Below the pieces are notes generated by a model that saw only the letters and a list, made by a program, of their open reading frames with translations, was not told where the DNA came from and did no database searches. 48,883 nucleotides of DNA from Saksenaea vasiformis B4078 (lineage: Eukaryota; Mucoromycota; Mucoromycetes; Mucorales; Saksenaeaceae), in the NCBI GenBank assembly GCA_000697055.1, contig JNDT01002405.1:1-48883 (forward strand). The letters run 5' to 3'. Each line of letters opens with the position of its first letter. Positions within the stretch are counted from its first letter, which is position 1. A program made the position numbers and the translations under genes. This document shows, one piece after another, positions 1-10,906 of this stretch.

Positions 1-318
1 CCTAGGGTTTCGTCCAGAAGTTCTTCTGTAGATCTTTTGTGGGCTGCGCATGACTTCGCTCGCGCGCTACTGTGCTCGGCGGAGCCGCAAGCAGGGCAAG
101 GCTTAGGAACAAAGTTCGCATTACTTGAACTTGCTCTCTTGCTTTGTCTTCCACGTTCTTTGTCCTCTTTGGTTTGTTCGGTTTGTTCTCTTGTACCACG
201 TTTCCTCTTCATACCAGCTGTCATGAATTATTTAGCGTTGAATGGGTGACAATAAGATTACATGCTCACCTTTATTTTGCTTCATTGGGCATTCGTAAGA
301 TCGACGATCTTTATGCCC

Positions 319-567
319 TTATAAGCCACATGCACCGCAAGTTAATCGACGTTCTGATGTGTAGTTCGTCAGTTAACGTTAATAAGATAGACCCTTACTT
401 TTTTCCAGCTCTTCCATTTCTGAAATTTGTCTTCTTAACTCGACATCTTCTGCTTTTTTTAATTTTTTACGCAAGATATAACATTTGGCACTGTATGTCG
501 TTAAAGAGAGCATAAAGAACAACGAAACCAATGTGCACATATTAAACGATAAGTCTTCAATGTTCAA
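319..567 (-). CDS. Possible small single-pass membrane protein
   Basis: Unrecognised. Exon 1 runs 567-399 and a consensus donor (gtaagg) follows; an acceptor (catcag) allows exon 2 at 353-319, giving about 67 residues. The visible protein has a hydrophobic stretch (roughly residues 10-28, containing LVSLFFMLSLTTY) followed by a highly charged segment (RKKLKKAEDVELRRQISEME) that could form a coiled coil, so a one-TM topology with a cytosolic helix is plausible. The alternative is read-through of the donor, which ends the frame at position 379. No family is recognised, and it sits beside transposon relics, so it may be chance. Confidence 0.35.
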
Positions 568-900
568 TAAAGAGAAAAGAAAAAAAAAAGATGAGAAAAG
601 GGATGAGATGGAAAGCGAGTCCGATCCAATTTTTCAAGACTGGCAACACAAGAAAATTTGGCAGTCGATGACAGCACACTATTTTGCAATGTTGGGTAAC
701 ACGTCAGGATGTTTCACGAAGCGATATATGATGAATAGTGTGGATTCCAGTTTGTTCGGTAGGTATTTGACAGATAGGAAATCCTTCGAGACTCTTTCTT
801 TATTTGGATGTAAAGTAAAGATGGTTATATATGTTTACGCGTTTGTCTTTATTATTGTTCTATTCATTCGGTGATTGTGATCTTGACCCTGGTCAGTAGA
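568..900. other. No gene seen
   Basis: An A-rich stretch (around 570-600) and short open frames only. I see no domain, RNA gene or repeat. Confidence 0.5.
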
Positions 901-2212
901 TCTGTGTTCCTGAGATTGTCTTGACGTTGGATATAATGCCGATCTTTAGATGTGGATCTATGTCCTCATATGTGACCTATATGACAAATATGCTACCATG
1001 TGATACATTACTTCTTGATGTAACTAAAAAGTTCTTACATGACGATTTCTATATTTCTTGTGTCTAACATAATCTCCGTTATTTCTGCTTCACCTTTAAC
1101 GATGATGTTGTTACACTTACAAGAAGTTCAATCCAGCAAATTTGCCAATCAAGCCTTATTTCGATAAACTTTTTACCATGTCTCAGCTATTGCCAAATGA
1201 ACATCTTGTAAGATCTTTAGTTACACAAGTTTTCCTTCTTCTTGTTCCTGGTTTTTGTTACCGATCGTCCAGGGCCATCATTGTCTATTTACGCTACCAA
1301 TTATAGATTAATTATGCGATTGCACCATTGGTATCTTCAGACTCACTTAGACGGAAACTCTTACTCTCGTCGTTACTGGTTTACAAAGTGTCTCACACTA
1401 TCAGTGTCCCTGATCATATCTTAGAAACATATAAGAGACTCCTTGAGAAATAAAAATCTTCATCTTAGTCTTGCTGCCTTCTCCCGTCTCATTTTTATTT
1501 TGCAAAGGCCTTACGCAACTTTCTCTTGCAAAGCGATCACCCGGTCAGAGTTCCACACTACAGGACGTTTTTCCAATGTCTTGAACGTTATGTATGCAAC
1601 ATTTATTGACCAGATATCTATGCAATCCTGACACCAAGAGAGTGTCAAGTCTTCAAAAGCTTCACGTAAGCTCGCTTTTTGTATCAGTCAGGATAGCAGT
1701 AGGATTTCTGCCAATATAATCTACAAGAAACCGAATGAGCTTAAGTCAGCTTACCATAATATCTAGTACGAGTCTCTCTCTGAACTCTGGGTACACATTC
1801 TTCATCCGATTGTACGTTTTGATATAATGTTATGCGGTTCGGACATTTATACCTGTGATGAATGCTGCTTCTTTTGCTGTTCGTCGTTCTTCAATCACCA
1901 AATAGGCAGTTTCCTGTTTACCACAGCGTTTATCATCTGTATGGTCCTCTCGCCCTAGCTTAGTTACCTGTTCACGCTCTCGTCGATTTGGAAAGTGAAC
2001 GAGATTTGTACATCTGCATTACCATTTCTTTCCCACCATCCGTCACGTAAAGTAGCTGCACACGAACGAGGCAATTCTGCCCGCCCATTTGGTTCATCAT
2101 TCCTCATAGATATTGATGTCAAACGAAGTAACTCCATTTATATCCAATGAAGCGGCTTCAGCTTCATGTAATCATTGTCAAAGGCTAGATCATCATTATC
2201 TGAAGTTGATTT
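900..2212 (-). pseudogene. Tc1/mariner-type transposase relic
   Basis: Decayed DDE transposase on the minus strand. The readable pieces are, in order: a lead-in block containing LRDGWWERNGNADVQISFTF (about 2060-1990); a helix-turn-helix block containing RRTAKEAAFITGINVRTA (about 1890-1820) followed by NIIKTYN; a segment with FLVDYIGRNPTAILTD (about 1730-1680); and a segment with TLEKRPVVWNSDRVIAL (about 1570-1510). These match in order the N-terminal half of Tc1-like transposases as I know them from Mucorales. The catalytic half (below about 1450) is too damaged to follow, with many stops. The frame changes several times, so no product is expected. It abuts the end of the DIRS element, which lacks a visible terminal repeat on that side. 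Confidence 0.6.
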
Positions 2213-3330
2213 CTATGACGCAGAAAGTCTAACCAGCGCAAATCCTACGGTTGACGAAACGAAGACGAGCGATGTGGTACTGTTCTCCGTAGTGGAAGAA
2301 AAAATCGTCGCTGTGATCTTGGAGCCCTTGTGTGTTTGATGCGTCGGTTTATAGTAGTGTCTTCAGACTCCAATTTGCGTGTAATTTTACTTGGTCTTTT
2401 GCATGTCCCGAGTCTACCGCGTGCGTACTTGATGCTGAGCAAATGGAATGTGGTGTGAAAACGTCGGTGTCAATGCCTGCTGCGGACATCATGTTCCGGA
2501 CAAACCCTGCGACAGTTACTGGGCTGATGGATCTTGTTTTTTGCGCGTCAGATACGTATGCTAAGAACAAGTGTGGTCTTCCGGAAGTTTTGGTCGTAAA
2601 TGTGCTGTTCTCCTCGTGAACATCAGTAGTGCTCCTATCGGGCATAGCTTGCGGTTCGTGATTCGGCCAAAGGTGGAATGTTTGACTTGGGATTCCTTTG
2701 GTGCACGTATGAAGAGCGTCACTCCCGAGGTGTCTCCGTTTACTTCTTTGGTGAAAGAGACGTCCCGAAATTGAAGAGTGCCTATGTCCGATCGAGGGCG
2801 CCACATTGTCGCTAAGCATAATAATATTATCGTTTTTTGTTGGAGTTTGTCAAGAGACAGGGACTCATTGTTTGGGTACTTTTTTTGATGTATGTTGTTA
2901 GGATCTTAACATCCCACGTCTCTAATTGTTGTCGAGTGGGAATGCGGACCTCAGATCTTTGTTTTTCAGCGAAAAATTCCTGTATCAAGTGATTGCTGGC
3001 GATCGGTGGTTTTGTGCTATGTATGACCCGGAATACTGAGGCGATGGCGGCCCGCAAGAGTTTCAAATATTGTAGCGAGTAATGTTGATTTTCCATAAAG
3101 AAACTTAAAACGACGCGTGAGTCGTAGGTCTTGGGGTCGAAAGGAGGCTGTCTCGCGTTGCACCAGGTGGCCCATGCTTTCCATGCTCGGTTATATACCT
3201 CGATCGTCCGTTTTCGTGTGTTGTTTTCCAAAAATGCTGTCGTATTTGCAGGGAGACCTAATTGGGTCCTGTGATCCCTGATAATTTCCATGCGGCTAAA
3301 GTCCATGTCCGAGTTATCGGCATCAGAAGA
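2213..3330 (-). pseudogene. DIRS tyrosine recombinase, broken
   Basis: Third ORF of the element. The N-terminal core-binding part (TRKRTIEVYNRAWKAWATWC) is at about 3225-3160. The frame is lost at a T7 run on the plus strand (2880-2886) and resumes through the first catalytic Arg in MWRPRSD (about 2805). A second shift lies between about 2630 and 2590. The family's HxxR box reads HSIC: the Arg codon CGC has become TGC (about 2446). Past a further shift near 2355 the expected C-terminal block (HKGSKITATIFSSTTENSTT) leads to a stop at 2213-2215. The nucleophile Tyr is lost in the damaged stretch around 2345. The enzyme is dead. Confidence 0.8.
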
Positions 3331-5200
3331 GGAGGTTGTTTCGACAAACAAAGGATCATAAGGTACCAGTATTGTGTTCTCCAGAAGGGTGTCACCAACA
3401 CCGCTTCCCTTACCCGTTGTTTTTGTAGTTGTCTCAATACCCGTGGTATCAGTTTCCATGGCGGGTGTAGGGATAAACCTTTCCTCGGCCATGACTGGAG
3501 AAACGCATCCGTCGCCAATGCTCCCGGATCGGGGTGTAGACTCCAGAACTTCTTCAGTTGAGTGTTGTGTCGGGCTGCAAAGGCGTCTATCGTTCGACGA
3601 CCCCAGATTTGTTGAATTACTTTGAACCATTTTTTCGGGAGTTTCCATTCGTAAAGAGGTGTCTTTATTCTGCTCAATTGATCCGCCTGAATGTTCTGAA
3701 TCCCTGGAATGTGTTGATAAACTACCGTAAGGTTGAAGTCGTTGATTAGTTGTTGAATCTAGTGCTATCTCTTGTAGGTATGGCGATGTTGTTCCTCCCG
3801 CTTTTGTCACGTATTTTATGGCCGTCTTGCTGTCTGAGAAAATTTTTATGGTCGAGTTTCTGGCGTTTTCGGCATGAAGTTGTAATGCGAAATGTATCGT
3901 CCTCAGTTCTCGCACGTTTATGGATTGGGCTTGTTCTATCTGTGTCCAGTGTCCTGACGTTTGTAGCACCTGTGATGTGATCCCACAACCCGTGTTGGAT
4001 GCATCGACGTATATTGTTACCTTCGGCGGAGACGGTGTGGAGTTTTGGTGGATTGGGAGCCCGTTCTTCCTCGACGCCCAGTCTTCCCACCATTTGAGAT
4101 CGTTGTGGCTGTGTTTCGACAGGTAACATGGGCGTTCCCAGTTTCCCGAACCCTTTAAAGCATACGCCAGATCTCGTTGTAGATATCCTATATGTAGTAG
4201 AGCTTCGCCTATGGCGGGAATCACGGAGGTCATCTTTCCCAAGAGACTGGCTATCCATCTGCAGGTTCTGACTGTCGACCGTTGTTGGGCTTGTTTGACG
4301 CGGGCGAGTAATTTCTGCATTTTCAGTTGTGGAACCGTAATCACCATTTTCTTTGTATTGAAGCGGAATCCCAGAAATTCTTGCGAGGAGGAAGGTGTTA
4401 ATACGCTCTTTTCCCAATTTATCAAGAATCCTAGGGAGGATAGATGACCGATTACGGTTTTCGTTATGGTTGTGAGCTCTTTCTCGGACTTCCCCAGCAG
4501 GCAGATGTCGTCGAGATAATACATCAGACGTATCCCTTGTTTTCAGAGTGGTTCTATTGCGTATCGCATTAACTTCGAGAAAATTCTTGGCGCTACACTG
4601 AGTCCGAAGGCTAGGGACTTGTACTGATATACTTGATTTCGATGTAGAAACGAGAGGAATGGTCTTGACTTTTCGTGAATAGGCACGACGACGTAAGCGT
4701 CTTTTAAAGCTAATTTTACCATAAGATCGTCCTTTTCGATAATATCTCGGAGGGCCGGAATTCCTTCCATTTTGAAGTGCTGGCATTGGACAAACTGGTT
4801 TAATTTTTGACAGTCCAAGATCGGACGTCGTTTGTTTGGTTCTTGTATTGTGAAAAAGTTGGACAGGAATTGTCTGTTCTGTGACGGTGAGGCTTCTATG
4901 ATACCTGCTTGTATAAACTTCTGAACTGCTATATCGACGGCCTCTTGATCCGCGGCGGAAAGTGACATCTGTCGTTGTTTCCATGGGGTAGGTGGTGATA
5001 TCCATTGGATCTGATAACCTTCTGATATAACGGATAGTGGCTACGGATGTTGTACGCATTTCTTCCATTGGGGTAAAAAATGTTGAAGTCTTCCGCCCGG
5101 GAGAATCCCATCTAGTGGTATGTCGTAGTGGGTTGAGCTTGATTGATTCGGTGTTTTTGGGTCTACTGTAGGTTGGTAGACTGTTGGTTTGATGGATGGG
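3258..5200 (-). pseudogene. DIRS reverse transcriptase / RNase H, broken
   Basis: The frame overlaps the end of gag and can be followed through DGILPGGRLQHF, a TAG stop at 5041-5043 where the family has Trp, then VISEGYQIQW. Next come the RT fingers and palm (LDCQKLNQF, LALKDAYVVVPIHE, SLAFGLSVAPRIFSKLMR). A TGA stop at 4543-4545 sits a few codons before the catalytic YLDD motif (about 4520), which is intact. The RNase H domain follows (YVDASNTGCG, ELRTIHFAL, FSDSKTAI). A one-base frame change near 3755-3765 shifts to the frame of 3677-3258, which carries the conserved tail with WGRRTIDAFAARHN. Without readthrough no active enzyme can be made. Confidence 0.85.
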
Positions 5201-6002
5201 CGGTTGAAGAGCTATTGGTGGCGAAGTTGTGGCTTCGGCACTTGCCAAAAAAATTTTGTTGTTTATTGGTATTTCGTTGGAAACTTGAAGATCCTGGTCG
5301 GGAGAAACCTCGTCCTTTGTATCCATAGCCTCGATTTGCTCGGTTGAGTGCGCTGCGAAGAATTTGTTGTTCATAACGGGCTTGGTTAATCTTTTCGACC
5401 ACCTCGGTAGGGAAGGCCAAGCGCTTCCCTCCATCATCTTCGTCTTCTTCAAGATATCTGATGTTTTCTGGGAGGCGTAAAGCCTTTGTGGAAAGTTCTC
5501 GGGCCTCTTTATCAATGGATTTGGCACTTGTGAACCCGTAGATCGCCAAACGTCTAGCTTTTTCCACAATGGTCGCGAAGACCGCTTCATCTCCTCCGTT
5601 TGTACCGAAGAAGGTGAGATCTTCGTAGAGTTCGGTCGCTGCTTTTGCTGCCAAGCGTAATCGGTCAGCGTTCTTGTATTTTTGTTGTACGATTTGATAG
5701 GTGTCCACTTGGTACTTTTTGAGATCTGAGACGAAAATCTTATTGATGGTCTCTGATCTGGTCCATTCTCCTCCATCGTATGACGGTATATCTTTGATAT
5801 ATCTTTTAACATTGGAGCGCATGTCTGCCGGGGAAGTGTCGTCCATCTCGGCCACGATTTCTTCTGGAAGTGGAGGTCGCTTTTTGCGGTCATCCTCTGC
5901 TCGGAGCTTTGACGCGAAGTCTTGGAGTAATTGTTCCAATTGCTCGGGTGTGAAGTTAAGGTTATTTGTTTGTTCCACATTGGTGGGGCTGATATCTTCC
6001 AT
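5163..6002 (-). CDS. DIRS gag-like protein, 279 aa
   Basis: First ORF of the DIRS element and its only intact frame. It has an acidic N-terminus (MEDISPTNVEQ), a helical middle with the block YDGGEWTRSETINK and a run of charged residues, then a basic Gly/Arg-rich tail (NRGYGYKGRGFSRPG) suited to RNA binding. It ends in an Asn/Gln/Ser-rich stretch. The RT frame already overlaps its last codons, which is usual for the family. In DIRS elements this ORF is taken to be the structural or RNA-binding protein; that role is inferred from position and composition, as no zinc knuckle is visible. Confidence 0.78.
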   Translation of the reverse strand: MEDISPTNVEQTNNLNFTPEQLEQLLQDFASKLRAEDDRKKRPPLPEEIVAEMDDTSPADMRSNVKRYIKDIPSYDGGEWTRSETINKIFVSDLKKYQVDTYQIVQQKYKNADRLRLAAKAATELYEDLTFFGTNGGDEAVFATIVEKARRLAIYGFTSAKSIDKEARELSTKALRLPENIRYLEEDEDDGGKRLAFPTEVVEKINQARYEQQILRSALNRANRGYGYKGRGFSRPGSSSFQRNTNKQQNFFGKCRSHNFATNSSSTAHPSNQQSTNLQ

Positions 6003-6842
6003 TTGACTCCACGAATGCGCGGCTTAGAAAGTTATAGAGATAGATAGATTAGAAGTTTCAAAGATTTATGAGAATAAAGCATGGCTTGGGAAGCCAGTAC
6101 CACATCGGGAGTCGAAGTGGAGTCAACCGGGGTTGGAATAGGAACGACATGCAACCTGTTCGATTGGTCAGCGCAAAAATTATATTCCATCAACGCAAAC
6201 CAACACGCAAAATCCTGTAAAATGATGTTATTTACTCCCAGATGTTCGATTGTCAACTGAAGAGATACAGTGAGGAAGAGGGATATTATTTATCCGCTTT
6301 TATATTTGCCCACCTCATGTTCAGCATGTTTAAATCAAACCCTCTCTCTGACGGAAGAGCATTTACATGTTACTCCTATACAATGGTTTGACGTGGTCAC
6401 ATTTTGGATGAACATTCATGATACTAAGTCACCCGTGTTTATTCTTGAAGGTGATAGTATCTTTGTCTTATATCAAATAGTCATCTCTGTCATAGTGTTA
6501 TAAAAGTTAGATGACGCAGTGGTTCCGGTCTCGGTGTGAGACAAGTGATAGAAAAAAAAAGGCTGTTCCAGATGTCCACCTTTCTCTTTCCTCGACAGCA
6601 TGCTTCACTGATCGCCAATATCGGTACTTCTGATCTCACTGGACATTCCCACATTCCCTACCTTATCTGTCTTGTGGGAGGAGATTATATGGAAATATCA
6701 ACGACAGCAAGACGAGAGCCAAAGAGCATCCGTATGGTCGTAATCGCATGCCCTGACTGCGATGGCGCTGGCCGCAAAACCGACGTAGACAGGAACTCTC
6801 CTCCTTATTCTTTTACTGGTTAGAACATACGTGTCTCTCAAG
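6003..6842. other. DIRS leader and intergenic DNA
   Basis: About 250 bases upstream of gag probably belong to the element (untranslated leader or terminal repeat), but no repeat partner was found. The remaining sequence up to the next ATG shows short frames without recognisable domains. Confidence 0.4.
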
Positions 6843-7152
6843 ATGTCAAACCGTGGAAATATTGGAAATCCCCTAGAAACCAAGTTCGGTAGAAGCGATT
6901 GGGCATCTTTCGCCAGAAATGGCAAGATTGTCCATATCAATGAGCTTCCCGAGTCCATGGGGAAGATTATAGACGATATCGATAAGGTACTGTGCAAGCT
7001 CCCTGTGTTGTAACGAGTAATGACAGAACCCTTTGTTACTACGTAAGGTGTTGAGGGAAGATGGTGAAGAAGATTGCCTGAGAATGGCGGCAGTGCGTAA
7101 GGCGACACTGATGGAAGAAACGGTCGATTCGGCAATGATACAAATCATTTAA
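6843..7152 (+). CDS. Hypothetical protein, 82 aa, two exons
   Basis: Exon 1 6843-6986 starts at the ATG of MSNRGNIGNP. The intron 6987-7047 (61 bases, gtactg to taag) restores one open frame and exon 2 runs 7048-7152. The protein is soluble and mixed-charge (SDWASFARNGKIVHINELPE, then DDIDKVLREDGEEDCLRMAA) with no signal peptide or membrane span. The clean splice junction and coding-like composition argue that it is real. A GTG four codons upstream is in frame, but the ATG is preferred. I do not recognise the family. Confidence 0.55.
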
Positions 7153-7617
7153 ATATATGAGTATATGTAAGTAGTACATCGAGCAGCAAAAGCGGCTAAA
7201 AATGATTCAATCGTTTCATCCACCGAATCTTTATGTTAAGCATTCGTCATATCAAGAGATATGAGACGATCAAAAAAGCAAAGCAAGTTTCAGAGCTTTA
7301 CTGCTTGCAAGTTTATCGGTCATCCGAATTTCTTTGATCTTGCTACTTCCTCTTTTATTCTTTTCATCTCACACCCTTTTCCTGCCCTCCCTTATTACTC
7401 TGTAGATGCCTTTATTATCGTTAGACTTTGACACTGAATTAAAAAACGTCTGATGCTCACTGTACATAATTCCGCAGTGGGTACATCAAGTAAAAGCCAT
7501 CACAGCTTGGATCGGAACAAAAGGAAGCAATATTTATTCCGCTTTTTTAATTTCGCACAAAAGCTATAAGCTATTTCTTGTTTCTTGTTTCTTTTTTTCT
7601 TCCTGCAACCGATGTGT
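7153..7617. other. Intergenic between convergent genes
   Basis: AT-rich sequence serving as the shared 3' region of the 82-aa gene and the DUF1264 gene. No repeat or RNA gene is seen. Confidence 0.5.
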
Positions 7618-8421
7618 TCATACAACCGGACCGCGGTTGATGGTTATTGCCTGAGGTACAACTTGGATTGAATCTCCACGAGACCATGCATCCGCTCCCT
7701 CGAGTGGATGATATACTTCGAAGTCTTTACGTTCTTCTTTCTTCTTCTCTACATCAATCCCTTCGCTCTCTTTTCGGCATTTCACGAGATCTGGATGGAT
7801 TTGACCATCATCTGTCATGGCCATCATGAGTTGAGCTGGGCCTGAATTATTTTTGGTCAGTATGATGCAATGTTCAATGCTCTGCTTACCTAGAGGCAAT
7901 GCATCATTACGATCAACCTGCCACAAGTGCCACGTCTTTCCATAGGTCCTGTGCAAGGATTGCATCGCTTGCTTCTCAAGAGGTTTGGCAATCGCCTCTG
8001 GCATGACATTAGGCACCACAGACGCCAAAAGACCGCTTCGGACCTCATAGTCATGTGAATGCCAGTACTTCTTCTCATCATCGTCAAGCTCTGCAATTGT
8101 ACGTTAGATTATGTATCACATATTATCATAAGGTAAGGCTGTACCTTTGAACAATCGCTCGGAAATGATGTACTCAATGCCGATTAAGCGAGCATCAGCT
8201 TTGGGCGAATCATAGATAACGCACTGCCGAAAATCTTCGTTCAAATGCGCACATAGATGATGTGCATGGACAAAACGTGTCATGTCATGAGCGTAAAAAT
8301 GAAAACCGCAGACATGCTCTTTAATGTTGCTTAATTGATCGACTGGTTGAAGTGCGCCTGTGGCGGCGCCCATCATTTTGGATTTGTGTGTAAGTGATTC
8401 TCCAGCTACTGATTCAGACAT
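7618..8421 (-). CDS. Oil-body-associated protein-like (DUF1264), 249 aa
   Basis: Exons 8421-8145 and 8090-7618 flank a 54-base intron (gtacag to ttgcag); the spliced frame is 750 bases. Family hallmarks are visible in order: an N-terminal region with DQLSNIKEHVCGFHFYAHD, a His-rich stretch (MTRFVHAHHLCAHLNEDF), QCVIYDSPKADARLIGIEYI, the block EKKYWHSHDYEVRSG that spans the splice junction, and a C-terminal part with GKTWHLWQVDRND. Length fits the family (about 230-250). DUF1264/OBAP proteins in plants associate with oil bodies; the fungal members are uncharacterised, so lipid-droplet association is inference from family. No signal peptide or TM segment. Confidence 0.92.
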
Positions 8422-10461
8422 AGCGAAAAAGATATCGTAAAAATGAATAACAACGTCGAGGGTATAAATAGCTTCAAACTAACATGCCGCTCTAAACCGA
8501 GAACGTAAGTATTGTATCATCCTGAACCCGCATGCGTGTTCCATAGCGTCATTATTATTGTTAGTAGATCGTGAAGCACCCTCATACGTTTGGTATCACC
8601 GGTGAAACATGTGCTGCAGAATTCAATTTTGCATGATTGGATCTCGCATGATTGATCTACGATACCAAAGTTGGAAATCCCCGATCTGACAGCTTATTAG
8701 GCTACAGCACCTAGAGTTGAAAAACTACTATATTGTTTTTCAATAATGGAGGTCACTGCAAATCTAAAAGGTCTACCAGCTGATACAAACAAGATGCACG
8801 ATAACCTTATTGGATGTATAAACTGTGATTCAAAGTCGCTTCATTGCGCGAACATGATGTTAACATGGCTGAGAATGAGGAAACAGATGAATGAGCAGAT
8901 TGCCTGGCATATATATACTTCCTTTGACTGAAGCTTTACAGAGTAAGGATAGGCATACTAATAACGACATTTTTGCGTACACGCACTGTATTTACCGATA
9001 CCGTGTATGGAACGTACCCGACCAATGATGGCCACTCAATTGGACAAGATGTACCATCCACACAGAGAGTAACTTGGTATCACTGTGATTCTGACGTTAC
9101 GTCATTTTGGCGCATGCAAATTTTAGTGTTCTCGTCGCATGATCACCATAACTTGTCGCACCTTGTTTCGAGCGATCATCTTTAAGCCGGAGAATTTCCG
9201 CTCTCTTGTTATGACATATTACTTTCATGGCATTATATGACTATGCATATTGAGTGTTTTTATTGGTGTTGTATATCCGCACCTTCTAAATGACATGTTA
9301 CCCGCAAATCAATCCAGGATTTACACGGTATACACGATCATCAAATATAGGTGACGGGATGACACCAGGAATGCTGTCTATGTGGTTAGCATCGACTACT
9401 TACCATTTTCCATTTCGTATTTCGTCTCCTCGAAGGTGCATTCCATACGCAACACCAGCCCTATTTTCCTTTGTGAATCTTGAGTACTAGACAAAAAATT
9501 ACACACAAGTTCTAAAAAGTTGCGATATCCATCGAACTACTTTTAAGAAGTCTGCCCTGATCTTTCTTATTAAAGTGTGTATGAGAGAGGAACATCATCA
9601 CTTATAGAAAAGATGTCTCTATGCTAGCTGCTGCCTTTTTTGATTGGCAGCTCAATAGTCTGCCCACAGTTTGCTTCAGCTCTCGCGCCTGGTACTCGCA
9701 GATATCAGTTCTAGGCTGGAATTGACTATACTCCTCCCAACTGAGCTTCCCCGAGTGGAGAACCCCAGTATCAACGATCGTAACCGGGTATCCAAAATGC
9801 GTTTGATTGGCGATTGGCTATGAATCCATCATATGGCATAACAAGACTAGTTTTGTGATCGACGTTGCATGCAGAGATATGACGAAAAATCTTTACCGCG
9901 TCTCGATCAGCTCTCATTTTGGATTAGATAGCTTTGACTTAAGACACCGTTTCTCCGTTCCTTAGAATGGCTACTGTATGGTCGATGGAGACCAGGTTAC
10001 TATCTGTGACATATTAAATAATACCCTTCGTTTAGAGATGGTATACTTAAAATAGAGTAAAGTCGCTCATAATGAGCCTTTACTAACGTTGCCTATGCAT
10101 TGAGATCTCGTGACGCGATGAAGAAAAAGAAGGTAGATAAAGTGAAGGAAAAATTATCAGCAAAAGCACCTTTCACTTATGGTTCGTTTTTCATTTGCAT
10201 CGTCTGCATGCAAGACATGATCCGCTCTTAGTATGAAGTTCAAAAAAGAAAGCCTGTACACGGTAAGGACGGAGACCATAGCAAGTAGGCATTTACATAA
10301 GCTGAGAAGCCGTAGGCCTATACCTTTGTAACGTGCTTTTTCAACGAATATAAATGAAGTTTCCATTGCCCACGCTTTGACACTCTAGGGCAGATAATCT
10401 CACTAGCCACAGTCTAGAAAAACGTCCTCAATAGTAGTTTATCAGCATACTACATGACGTA
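8422..10461. other. Long intergenic stretch with one decayed coding remnant
   Basis: Two kilobases without a recognisable intact gene. Plus-strand open frames (8746-8931, 8973-9185, 9290-9490) are short and low in coding character. The only coding-like signal is the minus-strand remnant at 9602-10030, listed separately. Confidence 0.45.
9602..10030 (-). pseudogene. Decayed gene remnant, probably transposon-derived
   Basis: Three minus-strand segments read like one protein broken by stops and shifts: DSNLVSIDHTVAILRNGETV (about 10010-9950), MRADRDAVKIFRHI and LVMPYDGFIANRQSNAFW (about 9920-9795), then GYPVTIVDTGVLHSGKLSWE continuing to a stop at 9602-9604. No ATG-initiated frame covers it, so it appears only when reading without a start. 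I do not recognise the family; the setting and decay suggest a mobile-element protein. Confidence 0.27.
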
Positions 10462-10563
10462 GGAGCCATACCTTGCACAACCGCACACCCATCGAAACTA
10501 CCCTAAACCTTATTGATCTCCGGGCCGGGAATTTGGTATGGCTCCAATTTTTGGTATGGCTCC
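10462..10563. repeat. Palindromic repeat, copy 1 (partner at 18.69 kb)
   Basis: An 11-base end (ggagccatacc, 10462-10472) is repeated inverted at 10535-10545 and again at 10553-10563 (ggtatggctcc). The inside contains ccctaaaccttattgatctc. The region is related to 18685-18797, where the right flank matches in the same orientation but the inner block is inverted. Confidence 0.6.
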
Positions 10564-10906
10564 TAAGAAAAAGGCAAGGGAAGATCGGTAGACAACAGTG
10601 CTTTTGTCGGCTCTAAATTGCATATTTTGCGGCTTCAATTGGCCATTATCCAGGGAATCCCTAGTTTTTGCATTGCTGGCTTACACTCGTCTGTGCACAC
10701 ACGCAAGAGAGAAGCAACCGGATTCGAGGCACAGCAGAACGGAAGAGGGAACTCTCAGCGAATCATTGTCGTTCCTGTCCAACCTGGAAAGGGAAGTCGT
10801 TTGAACTTCCGCAATTGTGACGGGTAGGTGACGACACAGATCCAAGAACAAGAACGATTTGGGATTTTTTGGACTGAGTGGCACATACATTCGGTATTGA
10901 AAACCA
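10564..10906. other. Spt5 upstream region
   Basis: 343 bases between the palindromic repeat and the Spt5 ATG. It should hold the Spt5 promoter and leader. No clear TATA box is seen, and overlapping short frames have no domain. Confidence 0.4.

Larger units (their letters stand above)
2213..6002 (-). mobile_element. DIRS-type tyrosine-recombinase retrotransposon, inactive
   Basis: Minus-strand element with the DIRS order gag-like ORF, reverse transcriptase/RNase H, tyrosine recombinase. It carries no DDE integrase or protease. gag is open from end to end. The RT/RH and recombinase frames are broken by at least two stop codons and three frame changes. I could not find the inverted terminal repeats or the internal complementary region that DIRS elements normally need, so the true ends are undefined and the coordinates mark coding content only. 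Confidence 0.9.

Noticed and set aside
2..249. Open frames on both strands at the left edge
   Set aside because: No domain and no splice logic. The GC-rich tract (cgctcgcgcgctac) has no recognised identity.
3746..5980. A 744-codon open frame on the minus strand, the longest in the window
   Set aside because: It overlaps gag and RT in a third frame and its product has no domain, while the other two frames carry clear gag, RT and RNase H motifs. I treat it as a shadow, though its length is notable.
2270..6107. A 13-base inverted match (cgatgtggtactg at 2270 and its complement at 6095) as DIRS terminal repeats
   Set aside because: Too short, and the left copy lies inside the recombinase coding region.
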